Part shown: positions 27,505 to 35,381 of the stretch, in pieces
Numbering within the stretch: the first letter of the stretch is position 1
How the letters are laid out: every line of letters begins with the position of its first letter
NCBI GenBank assembly: GCA_903892415.1
Contig: CAITIQ010000344.1
Coordinates: 124,001 to 188,000 of the forward strand
From: an uncultured delta proteobacterium
Lineage (GTDB): Bacteria; Myxococcota_A; Polyangia; Polyangiales; Polyangiaceae
Direction of reading: 5' to 3'
DNA length: 64,000 nt
Notes under the pieces: generated by a model
The model's database searches: none
Told to the model about the DNA's origin: nothing
Seen by the model: only the letters and a program-made list of their open reading frames with translations
Program-made: the position numbers and the translations under genes

Positions 27505-28950
27505 ATGAGCGAAGACGATGATGAATCCGCGCCTTCCGTAGCGAGCGGCGTCGTGGTCGCGGGCCGTTATCGGGTCGAGCGACGCGTCGGTGCGGGCGGA
27601 ATGGGTGAGGTGTACCTCGTTCAGCACGTTCACACCGATGAGCGGTTCGCGATGAAGGTGCTGCTCTCGACGGTCATTTCAGATTCGTCCGCGCTCGAGC
27701 GCTTTCGTCGGGAGGCCCGTACGCCAGCGCGGATCGACAGCGACCATGTCGTCCGCGTGACGGACGCCGATGTAGCGCCCGAGCTGAAGGGCGCTCCCTT
27801 CCTGGTGATGGAGTATCTGCGTGGGGAGGACCTCGACAAATTCGTCGAGTTGAACGGACCGATGAGCCCGCAGGACGTGGTCACGTACCTGCAACAGATC
27901 TCTCGCGCGCTCGACAAAGCCCACGCACTTGGAATCGTCCATCGCGACCTCAAGCCCGAGAACATTTTCATTACTCGTCGCGAGGATGGCAGCCCTCTGC
28001 TCAAGGTGCTCGACTTCGGCATCGCGAAGTTCACCTCTGGGGCGCTTGGTGACCTAGCCAACAAGACCGCTACGTCGCCTGGCCAAATCTACGGCACGCC
28101 GCTCTACATGTCGCCCGAACAGGCAAAGGGCGATTCCAAGGGGATCGCGGCGCAAACGGATATTTGGGCGTTGGGCCTGATCGCCAGCCGAATGCTGAGT
28201 GGTCGTGACTACTGGGACGCAGAGACGCTCACGGCCTTGATCGCTCAGGTGGTTTACGAGCCGATGCGCAAGCCCTCGGAGCTGGGCATCAACTTTGGCG
28301 ACGCCTACGACGCATGGTTTCTAAAGTGTTGTGACCGCGATCAATCAGCGCGCTTCTCTACCGCAGGCGAGGCCATCTTCAGGCTTGGACAAGCGCTGGG
28401 CGTGATCGACGCGAACGCGATCTTCACAGGCAGTCCGGTCGTAATCGCGCCGCCTTCACCATCCATGCGCTCGATTGCCCCACAGGCTGACAAGGGCCTA
28501 TCGAAGACCGAGATTCAGCTCGCTCAAACCTCGGGCACCATACCGAACACTGGGCATCCCCCGGCGCGAGCTTCGCTCTTGAAGGTGGCGGTGGGTGCAA
28601 CCGCCATAGGCGCCGTTCTGGCGATCATCGTGTTCGGGTTCTTGCGACAACAAGGCAAAACGTCGCATACCCCAGCCCAGCCAGAGCTCGACCCGCCGGT
28701 GGCGACCGCAGCAACCCAAACCTCGACTGCGCCCGCCCCAACTCCGACAGTGGTGCCAGCGCCGACGGTGAGCGTATCGGCCTCGGCGGCGCCGTCCGCA
28801 ACAGCCTCGGTGAGTGCAGCCCCGGTGGAGCTACCGAGCGCAACGGCCGTGCGCCCCAAACCCAAGCCGACCGCCACCGCTACCGCCCCCACCGCCGCGG
28901 TTACCGCCGACCCCAAACCGAAGAAGAACCCGCTTGATGGGCGGCTTTAG
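27505..28950 (+). CDS. Hanks-type Ser/Thr protein kinase, membrane anchored
   Basis: 481 residues. The kinase domain (residues 20-290) has all active-site motifs: Gly loop VGAGGMGEVYLV, Lys51 in AMKVLL, catalytic Asp148 in GIVHRDLKPENIF, DFG at 170-172, and a PEQAKGDSK activation segment end. One membrane helix, VAVGATAIGAVLAIIVFGFL, near residue 365, separates it from an extracytoplasmic Pro/Ala/Thr-rich tail with no folded domain. It should phosphorylate Ser/Thr of cytosolic partners. ATG 27505 is supported by GAGGA 5-6 nt upstream. The next gene, 47 nt downstream, may be a functional partner. Confidence 0.95.
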   Translation: MSEDDDESAPSVASGVVVAGRYRVERRVGAGGMGEVYLVQHVHTDERFAMKVLLSTVISDSSALERFRREARTPARIDSDHVVRVTDADVAPELKGAPFLVMEYLRGEDLDKFVELNGPMSPQDVVTYLQQISRALDKAHALGIVHRDLKPENIFITRREDGSPLLKVLDFGIAKFTSGALGDLANKTATSPGQIYGTPLYMSPEQAKGDSKGIAAQTDIWALGLIASRMLSGRDYWDAETLTALIAQVVYEPMRKPSELGINFGDAYDAWFLKCCDRDQSARFSTAGEAIFRLGQALGVIDANAIFTGSPVVIAPPSPSMRSIAPQADKGLSKTEIQLAQTSGTIPNTGHPPARASLLKVAVGATAIGAVLAIIVFGFLRQQGKTSHTPAQPELDPPVATAATQTSTAPAPTPTVVPAPTVSVSASAAPSATASVSAAPVELPSATAVRPKPKPTATATAPTAAVTADPKPKKNPLDGRL

Positions 28951-28959
28951 CCCACTATC

Positions 28960-28988
28960 GTGACCTCGGGCGGTGGGCTGGGTATGCT
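28960..28988 (+). promoter_or_regulatory. Predicted promoter of the TPR membrane-protein gene
   Basis: GTGACC (28960-28965), 17-nt spacer, TATGCT (28983-28988), identical -10 box to that of dnaK; the ATG follows at 9 nt. No ribosome binding site, so probably leaderless. Confidence 0.5.
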
Positions 28989-28997
28989 CGCCAACCG

Positions 28998-30041
28998 ATG
29001 ATTGACTCGAAACTCGCGCCCTTCGCTCGCCGGGCGCTGGGGATTTGGCGACTGCCCGTCACCTTCGCAGCGCTGGCTGCTGCTCTGTGCACTAGCTCGC
29101 AGGCGGTGGCCGGCGACGTAGCGGCAGCAAGCCAGCTCTTCGACGAGGCTAAGTTGCTGCTGGAGGCTGGCCAGCTGGAAGCGGCCTGCACCAAGTTTGA
29201 GGCCAGCTACGACTCTGACCCACAGCTCGGCGCGCTGATGAACCTCGCTGATTGTCTCGAGCGCGACGGCCGACTTGCTTCCTCGTTCGGCCGCTGGGGC
29301 GACGCGATCGATCTCGCGTCGCGCAAAGGGGATGAACGAGTTGACTACGCGCGCAGCCGCCGCGAGACGATCGCTCCGCTGTTGTCGTTCATCACCTTGA
29401 ACGTGATCGGTGAAGGCCCGGACCTCATAGTCTACAAGGGAAACGCGCGACTCTCGGCAGGAGCCTACGGCTCGGCATTGCCAAGCAACCCTGGAGAGAC
29501 CGTGATTCAGGTGGTGCGCGGCGAGGACTTGCTTTGGGAAACCAAGGTTGTGCTGGACCGAGCCCAAATGCGCACGGTTGACGTACCTCTCGGAGAGATT
29601 GCCGCGAAGAACCCAACGACGGGAAAGAAGCGTCAGACGTTCGGCGAAACGAGAACGGACTCAGGCACCGAAGTCGAAGGCTTCTGGAGCAAACTTCGCG
29701 TTGCTGGCGTGATCGTCGGCGGTGTTGGAGTGCTTGGTGTGGGCGCTGGCTTTGGCGTCGGCGGCCTGGCACTCTCGGAGAAGTCCACTGTGGACGACGA
29801 ATGCACCTTGGTTGGCAAAGACAGGTTCTGCACCCCAACAGGGAAAGATGCGGCTACCCGCGCAAAGGAGCTGGCCACTATCAGTACCTGGACGTTGGTT
29901 GCCTCCGGCGTCGTGGCCACCGTGGGGATAACGCTGATCATCGCGGCGCCAAACGACTACGCCAAGCTCGAAGAGCGCGCTTACCTCGTGCCGTGGTTTG
30001 GCCCCGATGGCGGCGGCGCGAGCCTCCAGGGCACGTTCTGA
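28998..30041 (+). CDS. Secreted/membrane protein with TPR-like N-terminus, myxobacterial family
   Basis: 347 residues. Signal peptide LPVTFAALAAALCTSSQAVAG, then a TPR-like pair of helices (AASQLFDEAKLLLEAGQLEA then GALMNLADCLERDGRLASSF). A beta-rich middle (about 125-190) resembles PEGA-type domains. Two C-terminal membrane helices, VAGVIVGGVGVLGVGAGFGV and WTLVASGVVATVGITLIIAA, flank a loop with a probable disulfide pair, DDECTL...RFCTP. This architecture is familiar from Sorangium-type genomes next to Ser/Thr kinases. Role unknown; the adjacency to the kinase on the same strand suggests the same pathway. Confidence 0.75.
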   Translation: MIDSKLAPFARRALGIWRLPVTFAALAAALCTSSQAVAGDVAAASQLFDEAKLLLEAGQLEAACTKFEASYDSDPQLGALMNLADCLERDGRLASSFGRWGDAIDLASRKGDERVDYARSRRETIAPLLSFITLNVIGEGPDLIVYKGNARLSAGAYGSALPSNPGETVIQVVRGEDLLWETKVVLDRAQMRTVDVPLGEIAAKNPTTGKKRQTFGETRTDSGTEVEGFWSKLRVAGVIVGGVGVLGVGAGFGVGGLALSEKSTVDDECTLVGKDRFCTPTGKDAATRAKELATISTWTLVASGVVATVGITLIIAAPNDYAKLEERAYLVPWFGPDGGGASLQGTF

Positions 30042-30068
30042 GGCGGCCCCGATACGAAGACGTTGCAG

Positions 30069-31010
30069 CTAACCTTGGAAGAACTTGCCGAGGATCTCCT
30101 CGCCACGCCTTCCCTCGAGCATGCGGGCCAAGCCATCGAAGGCCGGGGCCTGTACGCCTCTCGCCTTCGCGAAGGCGCAAAGGCGCGGAATGAGCTCGAG
30201 CGCCTCGACGCGCAAGAAGGCCTCCTTGGTCGCGGCCTCGAGCGTTGCCCCGGTTGCTAGCGCCCGACCCAACACGACCTCGGGGCGCCGCTCGAGCGCG
30301 ATGGAGGCGAGCAAGTCTCCGTAGCCACCGAGCCCGTAGATCGTCGTCTCTTCCGCACCTGCGAGCGCGGCCAGCCGACCCGCGTCGTGGACCGCTCGAG
30401 AGATGAGCGCCGCCAGCAGGCCTGGCCCAGCGCCGCCAGCCTTCGCGAAGCCAACGCCCACCGAGACGCAACCGACCATGGCCGAGGCCAGCTCCAGCCC
30501 GCGCATATCGGGCGTCGAGTAGACGCGCAACCACGGCCCGCTGAACGCCTTCGTCACAGCGGAGACCACCTCTTGATAGGCCGACCCAACCACGATCGCC
30601 GACGCCGTTCCATGATGAAGCTCATCCACTTGGACCGGCCCGCCCAGCGCGCCCATGCGCCGAATGGGTGTCTCCTCCCGCAGGATGTCTCCCACGGTGT
30701 GCAGCGTCCCGGCCGAGCCCTCCTCCGTTCCTTCGGGCGCGAGACCGCGAATGCCGTGAACGACGAGATGCCCGCCATCCACGTGGTCCCCCAAACTTCG
30801 CGCAACTTCGCGGATGACGTTCGAAGGGACGGCCAGGACGATCAGCTTCGCCTTTGCTACCTCGGCGTACTGATCGGTCACGCGAATGAGTCGGCTGTCC
30901 TTCGCCTCGCGACGCGTGAGCAAGGTGACTTCATTGCCCGCCCGCGCAACGGCGCGCGCCAACGCCAGACCCCAAGGGCCGCCCCCAACGATGCCAACTG
31001 CAAGCGTCAT
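30069..31010 (-). CDS. gpsA: Glycerol-3-phosphate dehydrogenase-like protein, catalytic lysines replaced
   Basis: 313 residues. A Rossmann start, AVGIVGGGPWGLALARAVAR, and the layout of NAD(P)-dependent glycerol-3-phosphate dehydrogenase (GpsA) are clear, with GYGDLLAS (the conserved GxGD near residue 235) and a helical C-terminus. But the catalytic Lys of the family motif E-L-x-G-A-L-K-N is Val179 in GLELASAMVGC, and the Lys of H-A-T-K-G is Arg88 in HGIRG. Either activity is lost or the substrate differs. It overlaps by ATGA the upstream PlsB-like acyltransferase, which uses the GpsA product, so a phospholipid-precursor link remains likely. Slightly short for the family (330-340). Confidence 0.72.
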   Translation of the reverse strand: MTLAVGIVGGGPWGLALARAVARAGNEVTLLTRREAKDSRLIRVTDQYAEVAKAKLIVLAVPSNVIREVARSLGDHVDGGHLVVHGIRGLAPEGTEEGSAGTLHTVGDILREETPIRRMGALGGPVQVDELHHGTASAIVVGSAYQEVVSAVTKAFSGPWLRVYSTPDMRGLELASAMVGCVSVGVGFAKAGGAGPGLLAALISRAVHDAGRLAALAGAEETTIYGLGGYGDLLASIALERRPEVVLGRALATGATLEAATKEAFLRVEALELIPRLCAFAKARGVQAPAFDGLARMLEGRRGEEILGKFFQG

Positions 31011-32659
31011 CGCGCACCTCCTGCGGGAGCAGCCGCGTTTGGCGAGGAAGTTCCACCGCCCTTGCTCAGCGGGTCCCAGCCGAGACCGTAGGGGATGAGT
31101 CGGTTTTGGTAGTAGAGCAACAGCTCGGGATCGAGGATGGCGATGCCGTCCCTGCGCGACTCGAGCACCGGCACTGAGTGATACCCACCGAACGCACGCA
31201 GCGCTCGTTCGATCAGATCACCACCTGAGGCCGCCCTCACGAACTCTCCGCACACGACCTCGCCCGACTTCTCGAGCTCGAGCAGTAGCTCCTTCAAATG
31301 ACGGACATCGGCGGCGAGCTCATCCCGGGGAATGACCACGTTGTCCCGTTGCCGCAAGACGGTGAAGAGATCAGGGCGCGGGGAGGCTTTGCGCAGCCGT
31401 GCAAAACAAGCTGCCGCCACCAAATGCGTCGACATGATGACGGTGTTGCGCGCGTACGAAGCACAGATCTCCTCGCCGAGCTCGCGCGTGTATTGAGCGT
31501 CCCGGTGAGCATCCACCACGGCTCGCCCGTCGGTGTCGCGGATATAGCTTGCAGGGTCGATCGTCCGACCGCGTCGGTCGAGCGAGTTGCCATCATCATC
31601 GACCGCGTTACCGAACGGATCGATCGGCTCACCGAAGCGAATCACCACCGAGCCGTTCATCCCCAACAGCTTGCGCATGAAGGTAGTGACGCGTGACAAC
31701 CGACTCGATTCGTCGTCCTCGATGATGTAGCGGCTCTTGCCCGTCTCCGAGAGAAAGTCACGAATCAGCGTCTCGGCCTCGAGCGTGATCAAGTAGTTGA
31801 TCGTCGAGGGCACGAAGTAGATGCGCCGCTCGCGACCCGCTCGCACCGTCCTCGCGTAGGCCTCGAGCGCGCTGCCCACGAGCCCGAGCTTGAGTCGCGG
31901 CTCGATTCCCCCCGATCGCGAACGGGTACCGCCTGGGAAGAAGAGGGAGTGGTAACCGCGCTCGAGCAGCACGCACGAGTAGGTCTTGAGCACGTCCTTG
32001 TAGAGCGCGTGCCGGAGCCGCCGATCGACCCGGTACGCACCCAGGTTGTGCATGAAGAAGGAGAGGATCAGGTTGGTGAAAAGGTTCTTCCCGGCGCCAT
32101 ACGTCGCCGGCGGTAGGCCCGCCCGTTCGAGCGCGTAGCCGAAGACGATCGAGTCCATGTTCGACAAGTGGGTGGGCACGAAGACGAGCACGCCCTTCTT
32201 CGAGATACGCTGCAGCTTGTCGATCGCCCCCTCGACTTTGACCTTGTCCGAGAGCGCGTCCAAGCTGATGAGCTCGCGCGGATTGCGCACCAAGGTCGCC
32301 AAGGTTCGCGGCGCCAAAAGGCCCGTAACGAGGCCCGGAATGATCTTGGTGGAGGCCTTGTAGACGCGCGGATCGAAGTTGCCGGCGACGTCCCAGGCGT
32401 AGTCGGAGACGAGCTCGCGCAGGCGCGAAACCCGTTCGTCATTGGTCATCCGGCCGAGGGTCCGAGCGAGGCGTTGCCAATCCGCGTGCCGCTCTTGGTC
32501 CTTCTTTTTGAGCGACCCTTCGAGTCGCTTGATCTCGTTGTAGGCCGCGTCGTTGAGCAAGAACAACGGATCGGCCGAACCCTCGACCACCCGGTCCACT
32601 ACCTCACGAACGATATCTTCGCGGGCTGCGTTAAATCCAAAAATAGGGGGCTCTGCCAC
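31007..32659 (-). CDS. PlsB-like glycerol-3-phosphate acyltransferase
   Basis: 550 residues. The acyltransferase motifs are in order: H-x4-D in PTHLSNMDS near residue 165, motif II GAYRVDRRLRH, motif III FFPGGTRSRSGG and motif IV FVPSTINYL. Motif III normally has Glu before GTRSR (here Gly), a notable change. The length and N-terminal helical domain fit the PlsB/GPAT group that acylates sn-1 of glycerol-3-phosphate, rather than the short PlsC group. It would act at the inner membrane surface. The GpsA-like gene begins inside its stop (ATGA). ATG 32659. Confidence 0.8.
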   Translation of the reverse strand: MAEPPIFGFNAAREDIVREVVDRVVEGSADPLFLLNDAAYNEIKRLEGSLKKKDQERHADWQRLARTLGRMTNDERVSRLRELVSDYAWDVAGNFDPRVYKASTKIIPGLVTGLLAPRTLATLVRNPRELISLDALSDKVKVEGAIDKLQRISKKGVLVFVPTHLSNMDSIVFGYALERAGLPPATYGAGKNLFTNLILSFFMHNLGAYRVDRRLRHALYKDVLKTYSCVLLERGYHSLFFPGGTRSRSGGIEPRLKLGLVGSALEAYARTVRAGRERRIYFVPSTINYLITLEAETLIRDFLSETGKSRYIIEDDESSRLSRVTTFMRKLLGMNGSVVIRFGEPIDPFGNAVDDDGNSLDRRGRTIDPASYIRDTDGRAVVDAHRDAQYTRELGEEICASYARNTVIMSTHLVAAACFARLRKASPRPDLFTVLRQRDNVVIPRDELAADVRHLKELLLELEKSGEVVCGEFVRAASGGDLIERALRAFGGYHSVPVLESRRDGIAILDPELLLYYQNRLIPYGLGWDPLSKGGGTSSPNAAAPAGGAR

Positions 32660-32713
32660 GCTGTTACCTCGCCGCAGAGGTGTACCAGATTTTTCCGAGA
32701 TTCGACGCGCTGC

Positions 32714-33478
32714 TTAGAACGAGTCTTTGGCTTTGCGCAGCTGGGCAAAACCGCTCACGGAATCCGAGAGCCCCAGCGTCGCAAGAAAGCCCGGATCAGC
32801 GACGCGCAGGAATGGGTTGTGCCGCTTCTCGTCGGCGATCGTGCTGGGTACCGTAGCGATACCTGCCGCCCGGGCCTTCTCGGCGCGTGCGAGCAACTCA
32901 CGCACGGCAGCGTTGTCACCATCTACCGAGATGGCGAAGCGCGCGTTGGCCACGGTGTACTCGTGACCGCAATAGACGCGGGTCTCGTCGGGGAGGCTCG
33001 CCAGCTCGTCGAGCAGCGAATGGCTCATCATCTTGGCGTCCCCCTCGAACATGCGCCCGCACCCTGCGATGAACAGCGTATCGCCGGTAAAGACGGTGTC
33101 TCCAATCACGAACGCAACCGCCCCCAGCGTATGACCGGGCACCGCAAGCGCTCGTACCGAGAGGCCCGCCAGGTCAGCGCCACCGTGGTGAGCGAGCGCT
33201 CGCGTTAGACCTGGAATGCGCTCTCGATCGTACTCGGAGCCGACGATCTCGAGCCCCGGCAAAGCTCGCTTTAGCTCGAGGTTGCCACCGACATGATCGA
33301 AGTGATGATGCGTCGAGAGCACAGCCCGCGCGGTAAGCCCGCGCTCCGCGAGAGCCGCGAGCACTGGCGCTGACTCCGATGCGTCCACCACCAGGGCCTC
33401 CGTGCTTCCCTGCTCGTGGACCAGGTAGGCGTAGTTGTCTTGCAGGCAAGGGACAGGGGTAACGATCACGTGGCTCAT
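32714..33478 (-). CDS. gloB: Hydroxyacylglutathione hydrolase (glyoxalase II)-like metallo-hydrolase
   Basis: 254 residues from ATG 33478; an upstream GTG/ATG would add an atypical leader. Metallo-beta-lactamase fold with the two-metal site: THHHFDHVGG at residues 56-65, PGHTLG, GDTLFIAGCGR, and GHEYTVANARFA. The glyoxalase II features are the FIAGCGRMFEG and GHEYT...N blocks and the C-terminal FLRV end. It would hydrolyse S-lactoylglutathione or a related thioester in methylglyoxal detoxification. It sits 53 nt from the PlsB-like gene on the same strand and is divergent from a lipoprotein gene. Confidence 0.9.
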   Translation of the reverse strand: MSHVIVTPVPCLQDNYAYLVHEQGSTEALVVDASESAPVLAALAERGLTARAVLSTHHHFDHVGGNLELKRALPGLEIVGSEYDRERIPGLTRALAHHGGADLAGLSVRALAVPGHTLGAVAFVIGDTVFTGDTLFIAGCGRMFEGDAKMMSHSLLDELASLPDETRVYCGHEYTVANARFAISVDGDNAAVRELLARAEKARAAGIATVPSTIADEKRHNPFLRVADPGFLATLGLSDSVSGFAQLRKAKDSF

Positions 33479-33549
33479 CAGCCGTAGTATCGACCAGCTC
33501 GGCGCAGTCACCTACTGCCTCCGCGCGCGCAGACGCGTAAAGTAGCGCC

Positions 33550-34029
33550 ATGAAGGTCCGTCTCTTTGGGCTGCTCGCGGGCTTGGCGCTCTCGAACTGC
33601 ATCGACACCGACACCGCCATTTTCGTCGACCCTTCGATCGAAAACCCAAGCTTGAGCGTGGTCGACGGGCCCCTCGGTGCGACGCTGGGCGGCTCCTTCG
33701 ACGTGGTGCTTCACCTCGGTGCGCGCGCCTCTGGGCCGAGTGAAACCGAGTTCGTTTCGTTCTCGGTGAAGTCCTCGGATGAGTCGGAGGTGCTCGTGGA
33801 CAACCTGCCGGTCAGCGCCAACGTGTCCTTGCCGGTCACGGTCGAGCCCGGGGGCGAAGATGTGGTCGTCAGCTTCGAGATCGCGCAAGAGGGCGACGTG
33901 CTCGAGTCGTCGTTGGTGGACGCTCTGTGCGCGGGAAACGTGGTCTTTTCGGTGGTGATCGAGGACTCGCTCAGCACGACGTCGACCCCAGCCGTCAGCG
34001 CGCCTTTGCAGCCGGCAGGCTGCCTCTAA
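33550..34029 (+). CDS. Small predicted lipoprotein
   Basis: 159 residues. Signal peptide KVRLFGLLAGLALSNC with Cys17 in a lipobox-like L-S-N-C. The mature part looks like one beta-sandwich, probably Ig-like, and ends with AGCL; a disulfide between Cys in ALCAGN and the terminal AGCL is possible. A -10-like TAAAGT lies 6 nt before the ATG. Converges on the selenoprotein gene, 13 nt apart. No family recognised. Confidence 0.7.
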   Translation: MKVRLFGLLAGLALSNCIDTDTAIFVDPSIENPSLSVVDGPLGATLGGSFDVVLHLGARASGPSETEFVSFSVKSSDESEVLVDNLPVSANVSLPVTVEPGGEDVVVSFEIAQEGDVLESSLVDALCAGNVVFSVVIEDSLSTTSTPAVSAPLQPAGCL

Positions 34030-34042
34030 GCGAGCTGGGGAG

Positions 34043-34576
34043 CTACTTAGTAGCTGCCTCCAGGATGGTGTCGGGCGACGGTCTGTCGGTCACCGATTCA
34101 CCGACGTACGCAAACTTCACCTTCTTGTCCTTGCCGATGACAAACACGCTGGGCACGGCGATGTCATCGCCGTCCATCGCTACGCCGAACGCCAAGGCCG
34201 CCTTGAGCCCAGGGTCAGCGAGCAATGGGTAGGTGATTCCAAGCTTACCAGCGAGCCCAACCGACTCTTCCAACGTGTCGACGCTGATGGCCACGAGGCT
34301 GACCCCCGCGCGATCGAAGCGCGAACTCTCTTCTGCCAACTCACCTAGCTGGCTTCTGCAGAACGTTCACCATTGCCCTCGGTAAAAGACGACCACTGCA
34401 GGTCCTTTCGCCAGAAGGTCGTCGAGCGCGACTTCTCCTCCGAGATGACTCTTGAGTCGAAAGGAGGGCGCAACAGCTTGCTCAGCAACGGAAGGCCCGC
34501 GCGTGGACAAACACGCCGAGCTGAGGCCAACCAATCCAAGGGCGAAAAGAGCCACGCCCCATGTGCGCCTGTGCAT
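34043..34576 (-). CDS. Selenocysteine-containing peroxiredoxin-like lipoprotein (UGA at 34367-34369 read as Sec)
   Basis: 177 residues if UGA is decoded. A lipoprotein signal MHRRTWGVALFALGLVGLSS ends at lipobox A-C22. The thioredoxin-fold domain of the AhpC/TSA Prx-like family follows: APSFRLKSHLGGEVALDDLL, VVVFYRGQW, then UGA (Sec70), TFCRSQLGELAEESSRF, SLVAISVD, ITYPLLADPG and SVFVIGKDKKVKFAYVGES. Family members read FYRGxWC(P/T)YC here, so the UGA replaces exactly the first, reactive Cys; the second, Cys73, is kept, giving U-x-x-C. No frameshift is needed and nothing else is damaged. A SECIS-like hairpin starts 13 nt after the UGA. ATG 34576 is the first start after an in-frame TAG. It would be an envelope thiol peroxidase or disulfide oxidoreductase. 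Alternative: nonsense-mutant pseudogene, less likely given the hairpin. Confidence 0.85.
34335..34353 (-). promoter_or_regulatory. Bacterial SECIS element for UGA recoding
   Basis: mRNA hairpin GCCAGCT-AGGTG-AGTTGGC (minus strand 34353 to 34335): seven pairs, one G-U, apical loop AGGUG. It starts 13 nt after the UGA, with the loop Gs 21-22 nt away, inside the spacing known for bacterial SECIS elements. The loop begins AGGU as in the E. coli fdhF SECIS, where G and U contact SelB. UUCU (34363-34360) can pair with AGAA (34334-34331), extending the stem below a 6-nt bulge. Confidence 0.8.
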
Positions 34577-34700
34577 GCGCCAACGCTATCGCCATACCGA
34601 GCGCACGTCGAGCAATGCCCGGTCATTTGCCTGCAATTTTGCAGCGGATCGCGGCTTTTGGTGGCTTGGACACGAGTCGGGGCTATCGTGAGCCCACGCG

Positions 34701-35381
34701 ATGACGACCGAAGAGACCGCCCCCAAGGAGACTGCGCCCAAGAAGACCGCCTTGAAGAAGAAAGCCAAGGAGTCGGACAAGAAAGAGGAGCCGACTTCGA
34801 AGGTGCGCAGGCTCGGCCGAGACATCGCCAGTCTGCTTATCTTCCTCGGCGTGGCGCTCAGCGCTCGAGCCTCCCTGGCGGACCACTATGTGGTGCCCAC
34901 CGGCTCGATGATCCCGACCGTTCACGAGGGCGATCGCGTGTTCGTCTCCAAGGCGGCGTACGGCTTTCGAATTCCGCTCTCAGCCACCTGGATCGCTCGC
35001 TGGGGAGAGCCGCAGCGCGGGGATGTGGTGGTGCTGCAATCCCCGGTTGAAGACGTGGTGCTGCTCAAGCGCGTGGTAGCGATCGGCGGGGATGAGGTGC
35101 GCGTGGTCAACGGTCACATCTTCCTCAACGGGGTGGAGGCTGAAGCAACGGCCACCGAAGAGAACTTGGACGGCAAGAAGCACATGGTCTCGCTCAAGGC
35201 TGGCGGCGGCCCCGACTTCGGACCCAAAAAGATCCCCGAGGGCCAGGTGCTGGTAATGGGCGATAACCGCGGCAATAGCAAAGATGGCCGCATGTTCGGT
35301 TTCGTCGACCAGTCCGCAGTTCTTGGGCGGGCCGTGTCGATCTACCTACGCGACGGCTCGCTGGTTTGGGACAGGCTGTGA
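34701..35381 (+). CDS. lepB: Signal peptidase I
   Basis: 226 residues. A Lys/Glu-rich 35-residue N-terminus, one membrane helix IASLLIFLGVALSARASLA, then the periplasmic catalytic domain: nucleophile Ser69 in PTGSMIPT, general base Lys123 in LLKRVVAIGGD, and box E GDNRGNSKDGR. It cleaves signal peptides of exported proteins. The low-complexity TAPKK N-terminus is odd. Divergent from the selenoprotein gene; its 3' end overlaps the convergent hydrolase/ligase gene by 40 bp. Confidence 0.96.
   Translation: MTTEETAPKETAPKKTALKKKAKESDKKEEPTSKVRRLGRDIASLLIFLGVALSARASLADHYVVPTGSMIPTVHEGDRVFVSKAAYGFRIPLSATWIARWGEPQRGDVVVLQSPVEDVVLLKRVVAIGGDEVRVVNGHIFLNGVEAEATATEENLDGKKHMVSLKAGGGPDFGPKKIPEGQVLVMGDNRGNSKDGRMFGFVDQSAVLGRAVSIYLRDGSLVWDRL

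Noticed and set aside
34043-34626. The peroxiredoxin region as a broken pseudogene made of two short frames
   Set aside because: The two parts are in the same frame, separated only by one UGA at the redox Cys codon, with no other damage and a SECIS-like hairpin placed correctly.
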